Positions 14,802 to 21,459 of a DNA stretch of 21,459 bases are shown piece by piece. The number at the start of each line of letters is the position of its first letter. Within the stretch, counting starts at the first letter, position 1. The notes under the pieces were generated by a model. That model made no database searches. It was given only the letters and a program-made list of their open reading frames with translations, and was not told the DNA's origin. The position numbers were made by a program, and so were the translations under genes. Origin of the DNA: Comamonadaceae bacterium (GTDB lineage: Bacteria > Pseudomonadota > Gammaproteobacteria > Burkholderiales > Burkholderiaceae_C); the NCBI GenBank assembly GCA_947454585.1, contig CANGML010000006.1, positions 1 to 21,459 on the forward strand, given 5' to 3'.

Positions 14802-16340
14802 TCAAACTTCTCGCAAATCCATATCGGGCTGTGGCAGAACTGGCATCGACAGGCAAAGTGCGGTGCCTTGCGGTGCGTGATCTTCCACCCAAATGTGGGC
14901 ACCGTGTACTTTGGCAATGGCCTGGCAAACAGCGAGTCCCACCCCCATGCCTCGGCGCAGGTGGTGTGCATCTGAGGCATCGGCTTGGGCCACGTCGTCA
15001 TGCACACGTTCAAAGGCTTGAAACACTCTGGTTTTCCAGGCATCCGAAATGCCTGAGCCGCTATCGATGACCCGTATCTCTAGCGATGTCATGTGTTGCT
15101 GCACTCGGATATGAATGGGCGTGTTGTCTGGGCTGTACTTGACGGCGTTTTCAAGCAAGTTGTCGAAGAGTTGGACCAACAAAATGGCATCGCAGTGAAT
15201 CAGCGGCAGACCTTCTGGCATGTCCACCACGATCTGGCGTGTAGGAAAGCGTTGCCGAGCCTTCGCCAACACAGAACCCAGTAACTCTTGCAGTGACTCC
15301 CAGTCTTTCTTGATCTGCAGTGGGCCTGCATCCAAGCGAGCGAGCTGCAAGGTGTTGGTGGTCATGCGGTGCAGGTGCTGCGCTTCGCTGATCACCGTGT
15401 TGGCCAAGGCTTCAATTTTTTCGGTGCTCAGTCGACTGCTTTGGTCATGAATCGCTGAGGCAGCGCCCATCAGGTTGGCCAGTGGCGTGCGGTAGTCGTG
15501 CGAAATCGAGGTGAGCAAGGTGTTACGCAGGCTTTGGCTTTGGGCGTCTTGCTTGGCCAGTTGCGCCAGTTGCAAACTCAGGGCCCGTTCCATTTCTAAG
15601 CCCAGCAGATCGCAGGCTTGTTGCAGTTGCTGCAAGGTGGAGGCATCTAACGCTTGCGATGTGTGTCGGTGGATGGCCACCGCGCCCAAGGCTCGAGCCT
15701 GACCTCGGATAGGGAGAAACAGTGTGTTTTGGTTTTCGTGACGACCGGAGCCGGGACCTAGCGCTGCGAATTGCTGCATGCAGGCCTTCAGCCCTTGTTG
15801 GTCTAGTGCGTTGGCGTTGCCCATCAAATGGGGCGGTTCGGCGAGGAGCACAGAGACGCTGTGTTTGGTTTTGAGCTCTAAAAATGCGCGCAGCAGTTGC
15901 GCCTGTGTGGGCGCATCAGTGGCTTCCCGCAACGACGCCCGCCACTGTTGCATGTGTTCGGCGGCTTGTGCGTGCTGTGCTTCAAGTTCCGCTGCGATAC
16001 GCAACCTAGTCATCAGGTAACTGACCACCGAATTGACGCCCAGCATGGAGATCAGCAACAAGGCATCTTGGTGCAAATTCACTTCTAGGGTGTAGCGCGG
16101 TTCGATGAAAAACCAGTTGAACAACAGCACAGACGCTGCACTGCCCAGCAGGGAACTGGGGGTAGACAAAAACATGCCAGCCATAGCGCTGGCAAGGACC
16201 AGCAGCAAGGACAGATTCGCCAGATTGAAGGTGCCATCCAGCGACACCAAAAGTCCCCAAGCCACCAGCCAAATGGCGATGGCAGGCCAGCGAACTTTGG
16301 CGTGTTGCATCAGTGGTTTTGCGAACCCCGATGCGCCCAT
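14802..16340 (-). CDS. Short KdpD-like sensor histidine kinase
   Basis: A 512-residue kinase corresponding to the C-terminal part of KdpD. It has four membrane segments of the DUF4118 type (about 17-113, including the LLFNWFFIEPRYT motif), a GAF-like region (about 140-250) and a HisKA domain with H281 in SISHDYRTPL. The ATP domain has an N box (DNLLENAVKYSP, 393-404), DSGSGI (426-431) and GMGVGLAV (464-471). Full KdpD is about 890 residues; the N-terminal KdpD/USP-type cytoplasmic domain of about 380 residues is absent, and no remnant exists because the permease gene abuts it. The start is ambiguous: ATG at 16340 overlaps the permease gene by 31 bases, while ATG at 16310 gives a TGATG stop-start junction. 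Its partner is the regulator 3 bases downstream. Confidence 0.88.
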   Translation of the reverse strand: MGASGFAKPLMQHAKVRWPAIAIWLVAWGLLVSLDGTFNLANLSLLLVLASAMAGMFLSTPSSLLGSAASVLLFNWFFIEPRYTLEVNLHQDALLLISMLGVNSVVSYLMTRLRIAAELEAQHAQAAEHMQQWRASLREATDAPTQAQLLRAFLELKTKHSVSVLLAEPPHLMGNANALDQQGLKACMQQFAALGPGSGRHENQNTLFLPIRGQARALGAVAIHRHTSQALDASTLQQLQQACDLLGLEMERALSLQLAQLAKQDAQSQSLRNTLLTSISHDYRTPLANLMGAASAIHDQSSRLSTEKIEALANTVISEAQHLHRMTTNTLQLARLDAGPLQIKKDWESLQELLGSVLAKARQRFPTRQIVVDMPEGLPLIHCDAILLVQLFDNLLENAVKYSPDNTPIHIRVQQHMTSLEIRVIDSGSGISDAWKTRVFQAFERVHDDVAQADASDAHHLRRGMGVGLAVCQAIAKVHGAHIWVEDHAPQGTALCLSMPVLPQPDMDLREV

Positions 16341-17077
16341 GCTGTGGTGTGTTTCTCAATCATGCTGAACAACTCATACATGATCATCGCCATCGCGCCC
16401 ACCACCACCAAGCCTGCAAAGGCCAGGCCCATTTGCATGGCGGAGCCTGCTGAAATCAGCAAGTAACCAATGCCTTCGTTGGCCGCGGTCATTTCAGACA
16501 CGGTGGTGCCGACAAACGCCAAGGTGATGGCGACTTTGAGTGAGCCATAGAAGTAAGGCATGGAGCGCGGCAGTCCCACTTTGACCAATACATCCCAGCG
16601 CTTGGCGCCCAAGACGCGCAACACGTCCTCGAGCTCGGGCTCTAAAGTGGCCAAGCCGGTGGCGATGTTGACCATGATGGGGAAGAAGCTGATCAGGAAG
16701 GCGGTCAAGATCGCCGGACCCACGCCAATGCCAAACCACACCACCAAGATCGGTACAAAGGCGGCTTTGGGCAGCGCATTGAAACCGGTCATGAGTGGGT
16801 ACACCGCGGCATAAGCCAAGGGCGAACTGCCAATCACAAAGCCAAGCAAGACGCCCACCACAATCGCAATGCCAAAGCCCACCATGGTGACCCAATAGGT
16901 GCGCCAAGCGTGGGCGGCGATCACATCGCGGAATTCGACCATTTGCTCCCAAATGCGTAGAGGTGAGGGGAAGACAAATTCAGACACATGGAAGAGCGAA
17001 CACGCCGCTTGCCACAGCACCAGGGTGAGCACAAGCAGGCCCCAAGGCGCCCAAGTTTCGAGTTGTTTTTTATTCAT
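16310..17077 (-). CDS. ABC transporter permease (SsuC/TauC/NrtB type)
   Basis: A 255-residue inner-membrane permease with about six membrane segments. It carries the EAA loop typical of this class, ATLEPELEDVLRVLGAKRWD, followed by a conserved LPRSMPYFYGSLK. With the ATPase and substrate-binding protein upstream it forms an importer of the nitrate/sulfonate/taurine/thiamine-precursor superfamily; the substrate is not readable. I chose the ATG at 17077, 10 bases after the ATPase stop, over a TTG at 17128 that would overlap that gene by 41 bases. Its stop overlaps or lies within the start of the kinase gene. Confidence 0.92.
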   Translation of the reverse strand: MNKKQLETWAPWGLLVLTLVLWQAACSLFHVSEFVFPSPLRIWEQMVEFRDVIAAHAWRTYWVTMVGFGIAIVVGVLLGFVIGSSPLAYAAVYPLMTGFNALPKAAFVPILVVWFGIGVGPAILTAFLISFFPIMVNIATGLATLEPELEDVLRVLGAKRWDVLVKVGLPRSMPYFYGSLKVAITLAFVGTTVSEMTAANEGIGYLLISAGSAMQMGLAFAGLVVVGAMAMIMYELFSMIEKHTTAWAHRGSQNH

Positions 17078-17087
17078 GGCTGCTGGA

Positions 17088-17912
17088 TTACTGCTGGATG
17101 GCTGCACCGGTCTTGCGAATGGCGCCAATGTGGCCGCGCAACTCGTGCACGATGTTGGTGAACTCAGGCGTGTAAGTCACCTCCAAGTCGCGGGGGCGCG
17201 GCAGATCGATGTCGCGTTTGACCACAAAGCGGCCAGGGCTCTTGCTCATCACATACACGGTGTCGGCCAAGAAGACTGACTCGCGTAAATCATGGGTGAC
17301 CAAGATGACGTTGAACTTCTGCATGGCATGCAAGTCGCGCAGCGTGCACCACAACTCCTCACGGGTGAAGGCGTCTAACGCACCAAAGGGCTCATCAAGC
17401 AACAGCATCTTGGGCTCATGAATCAAGGCGCGGCAAATGCTGGCGCGTTGTTGCATGCCGCCCGACAGCTCCCACGGAAACTTACGCTCATAGCCGCCCA
17501 AACCGACGGTTTTGAGCAGGTCAATCGCGCGGGCTTCGTACTCCGCTTTCTTGGCTTTGAAGTTGGCGCGGTAAGGCTCCACGATTTCCAAAGGCAACAA
17601 CACGTTGTCGAGCGTGGTCCGCCAAGGCAGCAGCGAGGGCGATTGGAACGCCATGCCGCTGATTTTGAGCGGGCCATTGACAGGCTGACCGTCGACATAA
17701 ATCTCACCACGGCTGGGTTTTTTCAAACCCGTGGTGAGCTTCATGAAGGTGGATTTGCCACAACCCGAGGGCCCCACAATGGCGATGAACTCGCCTTGTT
17801 TGACCTGCAGATTGATGTCCTCAACCGCGAAGTGGTTTTGCGCCAGCAACTCGTCGTTGTAGGCCAGCCAGACGTTTTGGAAATCGACGAAATGTTCAGG
17901 AGAAGCGGTCAT
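17088..17912 (-). CDS. ABC transporter ATP-binding protein (SsuB/TauB type)
   Basis: A 274-residue ATPase. Walker A is GPSGCGKST (47-55), the Q loop is at Q90 in FQSPSLLPWRT, the signature is LSGGMQQR (149-156), Walker B is LLLDEP with catalytic E174, and the switch histidine is H207. The FQSPSLLPWRT wording and length are those of nitrate/sulfonate/taurine-type ATPases. I chose the ATG at 17912 over a TTG two codons upstream. It lies 14 bases after the binding-protein stop and 10 bases before the permease, so it is the middle gene of the transport operon. Confidence 0.94.
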   Translation of the reverse strand: MTASPEHFVDFQNVWLAYNDELLAQNHFAVEDINLQVKQGEFIAIVGPSGCGKSTFMKLTTGLKKPSRGEIYVDGQPVNGPLKISGMAFQSPSLLPWRTTLDNVLLPLEIVEPYRANFKAKKAEYEARAIDLLKTVGLGGYERKFPWELSGGMQQRASICRALIHEPKMLLLDEPFGALDAFTREELWCTLRDLHAMQKFNVILVTHDLRESVFLADTVYVMSKSPGRFVVKRDIDLPRPRDLEVTYTPEFTNIVHELRGHIGAIRKTGAAIQQ

Positions 17913-17926
17913 GCACAAGAACCTGT

Positions 17927-18961
17927 TTACTTCTTACCCTTGGGCAAGACATCGAGTTCTTTGGCGGTGGGCAAGAAGGCGCCGTTCCAAATGTCTTCTG
18001 CTTTGACACGGGTTTTGGTGCTGAACGCATCGGACACTTGAGAGGCCATGAGCGACAGACGGGGACCTTTGATTTGACCGAAACCTTCGGCACGTGCATC
18101 AGGGCTGTTGATGACGGTGTCAATGGCCAGCTTCAAGCGGCGAGTCTCGAGTTCGCTGTTGATGATGCCGTCGCGTGCTTTGACGCTTTCAATGGCTTTG
18201 GCTGGGTCTGCGATCACGTCTTTGGCGCCTTTGGCAAACGCTGACAAGAAGGCTTTGAGTGCGGCGGGGTTTTCTTTGATCAACTTGGGTGACGCGATGA
18301 TGGCATTGCCATACAGCTTCACGCCGTAGCTGGGGTACTCCATCACCACTACCTCTTCAGCTTTGACGCCGCGCGCTTCAATGTTGAGCAAGGAGGTGAA
18401 GGTGAAGCCGGTGATGGCATCCACATCGCCACGCACCAACATGGTTTCGCGCAAGGGTGGGTCCATCGACACCCAGTTCACAGCGCCCACGCTGTTTTCT
18501 TTGGAGAAGATGGGGAAGGCACGACGGCCTGCATCAAACACGGGTGCGCCCAGCTTTTTGCCGGCCAAGTCCGCAGGCGTTTTGATGCCTGATTTCTTCA
18601 ACGCCATCACCGAAGCGGGGGTGTTGTTGTAGACCATCATCACGGCCACGGGCTTGTTAGGTGCGTCGGGGTTGTTGGCGTGGAATTCCATCAAGGCAGC
18701 CAAGTCAGCAAAGCCCACGTCATAGGCACCAGAGGCCACGCGGTTGACCGCGCCACCTGAGCCGTTGCCCGCATCGACCGTCACATCCAGCTTGGCATCT
18801 TTGAAATAGCCCTTCGCGGCAGGCACCAAGAAGAAGGCGGCAGGGCCTTCAAAGCGCCAGTCCAATTGGAACTTCAAAGGCGTGGTTTGTGCACTCGCGC
18901 CAGCGAAGCTCGCCGCCAGTGCCAAGCCGAGGGTGGTTTTGATGAAATTGCGTTTGATCAT
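17927..18961 (-). CDS. ABC substrate-binding protein, NMT1/SsuA family
   Basis: A 344-residue periplasmic binding protein. A signal peptide covers about residues 1-24 (KR near the start, hydrophobic core, ASA cleavage site before QTTPLKF). The mature part has LDWRFEGP, a GNGSGGAVNRVASGAYDVGF motif and the GKKLGAPVFDAGRRAFP hinge region characteristic of NMT1/ThiY/SsuA-type binders, which recognise nitrate-, sulfonate-, thiamine-precursor- or aromatic-type ligands. The ligand is unknown. GAGG about 6 bases before the ATG supports the start. It is the first gene of an operon that continues through ATPase, permease, kinase and regulator, with two palindromic sites upstream. Confidence 0.92.
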   Translation of the reverse strand: MIKRNFIKTTLGLALAASFAGASAQTTPLKFQLDWRFEGPAAFFLVPAAKGYFKDAKLDVTVDAGNGSGGAVNRVASGAYDVGFADLAALMEFHANNPDAPNKPVAVMMVYNNTPASVMALKKSGIKTPADLAGKKLGAPVFDAGRRAFPIFSKENSVGAVNWVSMDPPLRETMLVRGDVDAITGFTFTSLLNIEARGVKAEEVVVMEYPSYGVKLYGNAIIASPKLIKENPAALKAFLSAFAKGAKDVIADPAKAIESVKARDGIINSELETRRLKLAIDTVINSPDARAEGFGQIKGPRLSLMASQVSDAFSTKTRVKAEDIWNGAFLPTAKELDVLPKGKK

Positions 18962-18995
18962 GTGAGCCTCTAGAAATCAAATGGAAAGGGTATGG

Positions 18996-19005
18996 ATGTA
19001 TACAA
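18996..19005. promoter_or_regulatory. GntR-like operator, proximal half of a pair
   Basis: ATGTATACAA, one base off the perfect palindrome TTGTATACAA found 83 bases away. It lies about 35-45 bases before the binding-protein start and just downstream of a TAATAT-like -10 on the minus strand (about 19012-19018), a position suited to repression. No GntR regulator gene is in the window. Confidence 0.5.
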
Positions 19006-19078
19006 GCTTGCAATATTAGTGCCCATTTGCAGGGGCCTATTTGCTGCGTATTGACCCTAAATTGTGCGCGACTTTGGT

Positions 19079-19088
19079 TTGTATACAA
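19079..19088. promoter_or_regulatory. GntR-like operator, distal perfect palindrome
   Basis: TTGTATACAA, a perfect 10-base palindrome of the kind bound by GntR/FadR-type dimers. Centre-to-centre distance to the proximal site is 83 bases, close to eight helical turns, which would allow looping. It lies between the binding-protein gene and the TerC terminator, so it most likely serves the ABC operon. Confidence 0.5.
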
Positions 19089-19155
19089 AACGGGTTTGCA
19101 CTAATACGGTGTTCCGCACAGGATTGGTGCGCGCACTGTCTTTTTAGGGCGTCAT

Positions 19156-19185
19156 AAAAAAGCCAGCCCTAGGGCTGGCTTTTGT
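19156..19185 (-). terminator. Intrinsic terminator after the TerC-family gene
   Basis: AAAAGCCAGCCCT and AGGGCTGGCTTTT form a perfect 26-base palindrome (19158-19183). On the minus strand it is followed by a six-base U run and sits about 25 bases after the TerC-family stop. Confidence 0.9.
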
Positions 19186-19207
19186 GGCGAGCGATGCGTT
19201 GATGAAC

Positions 19208-19897
19208 TTATTCAGCTTCCGCCGTTTTTTGATGCTGCGCAGATTTCAATTTGCCCCAGCCCAAAACGATCACAGCACCTGCGGCCGCACAAGCCATGTG
19301 GAACCAAGGGTTGGCCACACCAAAGTCTTTGAGCACCACATCGTTGGCAATGGTTTCGCCGCCCACCCAACCGATCAGGCAGGCACCCAAGGTGATGATG
19401 ATGGGGTAGCGTTCCATGAGTTTGATCATCAAGGTGCTACCAAAAATGACCAAAGGAATGCTGATGGCCAAGCCAATGATGAGCAAGACATCGTTGCCTT
19501 TGGCGGCGGCAGCTACCGCAATCACGTTGTCCAAGCTCATCACCAAGTCGGCGATCAAGATGGTGCGAATGGCCGCAAACATGCTGCTGTGCTCTGCGCC
19601 TTCTTCGTCGCCTTCTTCTTCGGCTTCCAAGAGTTGGGCGCCAATCCAAAGCAGCAAAATGCCACCGACGATTTGCAGATATTCCAGCGTCATCAGCTTG
19701 GCAGCGACCACGGTCAAACCGATACGGAGAACAACAGCCGCACCAGAGCCAAACATGATGGCTTTCTTTTGTTGTTCGGGTGGCAGACTGCGTGCCGCCA
19801 AAGCGATCACCACGGCGTTGTCACCCGACAAGATGATGTTGATCCAAATGATCAACAGCAAACCTAGCCAGAAGTCGGTGCTTTGTAGTAGTTCCAT
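19208..19897 (-). CDS. TerC/YjbE-family integral membrane protein
   Basis: A 229-residue membrane protein of the TerC family (YjbE-like branch) with about seven hydrophobic segments. The two conserved acidic motifs are present: SGDNAVVIA (24-32) and D117 with MSLDNVIAVA (120-129). A short acidic, glutamate-rich cytoplasmic loop (about 91-102) separates the two halves. Family members have been linked to metal (Mn2+) export or metalation of exported enzymes and to tellurite resistance; which applies here is not readable. GGAG about 10 bases before the ATG supports the start. It is monocistronic, with its own terminator; I searched the upstream gap (19898-20031) for a Mn2+ riboswitch and did not find one. 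Confidence 0.92.
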   Translation of the reverse strand: MELLQSTDFWLGLLLIIWINIILSGDNAVVIALAARSLPPEQQKKAIMFGSGAAVVLRIGLTVVAAKLMTLEYLQIVGGILLLWIGAQLLEAEEEGDEEGAEHSSMFAAIRTILIADLVMSLDNVIAVAAAAKGNDVLLIIGLAISIPLVIFGSTLMIKLMERYPIIITLGACLIGWVGGETIANDVVLKDFGVANPWFHMACAAAGAVIVLGWGKLKSAQHQKTAEAE

Positions 19898-20031
19898 ATG
19901 TTGTTGCTCCAGACAAGGGGAATGTTGTTATGAAAGCGCCTCTGTGAGGAAAGGACGCGGTTTTTTCGATCAGCGAGTGTAACGGCGCGGGTTGGCTGAA
20001 ATTGTCGGTATTACTGCTTATGTGACAGCTC

Positions 20032-20065
20032 AAAAAAAATAGCCCGCTGCACGAGCGAGCTATTG
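20032..20065 (-). terminator. Intrinsic terminator after the nucleobase permease gene
   Basis: On the minus strand AATAGCTCGCT and AGCGGGCTATT pair with one wobble around CGTGC, followed by eight U. It lies 17 bases beyond the permease stop. Confidence 0.88.
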
Positions 20066-20081
20066 ACAAGGCTTGTTGCGT

Positions 20082-21459
20082 TTAATGGCTGTCGGCTTGA
20101 CGGGCTGCGGCCACAGCGTCGGAGTCATCTTTAGACGCGCCGTTGAAGAACAGGTTCAACACCACGGCAGAAATAGAGGCCAACAGGATGCCAGACTCAA
20201 TCAGCGGGTGCAGGTCGTGCGGCATCCACTGCTTGAAGTTCGGAGCGATCAACGGGATCATGCCGATGCCAATTGAGATGGCGACGACCAAGCTGTTGAA
20301 GCGGTTGTTCTTGAAGTCCACGCCACCCAGGATGCGAATGCCGGTGGCCGCCACCATGCCAAACATCACCAAGCCCGCACCGCCCAGCACCACCGTGGGC
20401 AATGATTCCACCAATGCGGCCATCTTTGGAATCACGCCCAAGATGATCAAGATGATGCCGCCAGCCACGCACACAAAACGGCTCTTGACGCCTGTGACGG
20501 CAACCAGCCCCACGTTTTGCGAGAAGCTGGTGTAGGGGAAGGTGTTGAAGATGCCGCCGATCAGCGTGCCCAAGCCATCGGTGCGTAGGCCTCGGGTCAG
20601 TGCGGCGCGGTCAACATGGCGATCGGTCATTTCACCCAACGCCAAGAACATGCCGGTGGATTCGATCATCACCACGATCATCACCAAGGTCATGGTCAAG
20701 ATCAGCACAGGGTCAAACACAGGCATACCAAATTGGAACGGCATGACGAGGCCAAACCAAGCGGCTTTGCCTACTTTGTCAAAGTTCATCAAACCCATGC
20801 CAGTTGCCACGACACCGCCAATCACGATGCCCAACAAGACGGAGATGTTGGCAACGAAGCCCTTGGCATATTTGGCGATCAACAAGATCGACACCAGCAC
20901 CAAAGCGGCGATGCCCACGCCCGTGAGATCAGCATATTTGGGGTTAGGGAGCTTGGCCACCAAGGCCAAATCTTTGGGGACGGCGGGCAGGGTAGCGCCC
21001 GGTGCAGAGGCGGCTGCCGCTGCGTCAGCCAGCCACTTGGCATGCTCGGGGTTCACGATCGACGGGGCCGTGGGACCGAAGGGGTTACCAAAAATCCAGT
21101 TGATGCCAATGCGCATCAAACTGATGCCAATCACGGCAATGATGGTGCCGGTGACCACGGGCGGAAAGAACCGCAGCAGGCGACTGACCACCGGTGCGAT
21201 GAGGATAGAGATTGCGCCTGCACCCATGATGGCGCCAAAAATCAGCTGGGCACCGGCATCGCCGGGATTCGCACCTGCCATCGCCACCATCGGGGCGACT
21301 GCTGCAAAGGTCACCCCCATCATGACGGGCAGGCGAATGCCAAACCACTGCGTCGCGCCCCACGATTGAATCAGGGTCACCAAGCCGCAGACAAACAAAT
21401 CAGCCGAGATCAACATGGCCACTTGTTCGGGGCTCAGCTTCAACGCACGACCGACGATC
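20082..21459 (-). CDS. NCS2 nucleobase (uracil/xanthine) permease, 5' truncated
   Basis: The open frame continues to the window edge, so the N-terminus (about 40-50 residues by family length) is missing; the last codons read IVGRALKLSPEQV. About 458 residues are visible. NCS2 features are SADLFVCGLVTLIQ near the start of the visible part, the acidic membrane motif VVMIESTGMFLALGEMT, and the family signature SQNVGLVAVTGVKSR. The family imports uracil, xanthine or uric acid with protons or Na+. The wording is closer to the xanthine/urate (XanQ/PbuX-like) branch than to UraA, but the ligand is uncertain. An alanine-rich insert (about 143-160) lies in an extramembrane loop. Confidence 0.9.
   Translation of the reverse strand, partial: IVGRALKLSPEQVAMLISADLFVCGLVTLIQSWGATQWFGIRLPVMMGVTFAAVAPMVAMAGANPGDAGAQLIFGAIMGAGAISILIAPVVSRLLRFFPPVVTGTIIAVIGISLMRIGINWIFGNPFGPTAPSIVNPEHAKWLADAAAAASAPGATLPAVPKDLALVAKLPNPKYADLTGVGIAALVLVSILLIAKYAKGFVANISVLLGIVIGGVVATGMGLMNFDKVGKAAWFGLVMPFQFGMPVFDPVLILTMTLVMIVVMIESTGMFLALGEMTDRHVDRAALTRGLRTDGLGTLIGGIFNTFPYTSFSQNVGLVAVTGVKSRFVCVAGGIILIILGVIPKMAALVESLPTVVLGGAGLVMFGMVAATGIRILGGVDFKNNRFNSLVVAISIGIGMIPLIAPNFKQWMPHDLHPLIESGILLASISAVVLNLFFNGASKDDSDAVAAARQADSH

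Noticed and set aside
19898..20031. Mn2+ (yybP-ykoY type) riboswitch upstream of the TerC-family gene
   Set aside because: Such riboswitches often precede TerC-family genes, but I could not find the characteristic conserved loop sequences or a terminator/anti-terminator in this gap.

Overview
The window looks like chromosome of a betaproteobacterium of the Burkholderiales, most likely a freshwater Comamonadaceae member. This is an inference from the feel of the proteins (AroE-like, DUF1993, DUF4337, NMT1-type ABC system), the moderate-to-high GC and tight gene packing; no rRNA or other taxonomic marker is present. No tRNA, rRNA, IS element, phage gene or CRISPR array was seen.

Layout. (1) 2-2184, + strand: a compact operon of a shikimate dehydrogenase-family protein, a LigI-like amidohydrolase and a DUF1993 protein. 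(2) 2197-11642: an ion-channel island. Six voltage-sensor channel genes lie within about 8.3 kb. A leftward operon carries a NaChBac-type sodium channel gene, overlapping by ATGA a gene for a channel with two voltage sensors and one potassium-type pore, then a flavin reductase-like gene. A rightward gene encodes a Kv-type channel. A second leftward operon (11642 to 6606) encodes a cysteine-containing membrane-anchored periplasmic protein, a second tandem-sensor channel, two adjacent single-sensor channels with non-canonical filters, a 69-residue membrane protein and a DUF4337 protein. (3) 11786-14004: kup (K+ uptake) overlapping by ATGA a gene for an HPr-fold protein that lacks the phosphorylatable histidine, followed by a terminator. 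(4) 14091-18961: an NMT1/SsuABC-type ABC importer continuing directly into a short KdpD-like kinase and a KdpE-like regulator, with two GntR-type palindromes upstream. (5) 19156-21459: a TerC-family membrane protein and a 5'-truncated NCS2 nucleobase permease, each with its own terminator.

How it may work together: from 2.8 to 16.3 kb the window is dominated by cation movement. It holds a depolarising Na+ (possibly Na+/Ca2+) channel, four K+-type or variant pores on the same strand, one on the opposite strand, a K+ uptake permease with a PTS-like partner, and a Kdp-like two-component system without kdpFABC. The main candidate for an undescribed system is this set of voltage-gated channels and small membrane partners, above all the two proteins with VSD-VSD-pore architecture and the adjacent pair with filters reading TSGYGN and ISGWGN. 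Any role in electrical signalling, osmotic response or membrane-potential control is inference.
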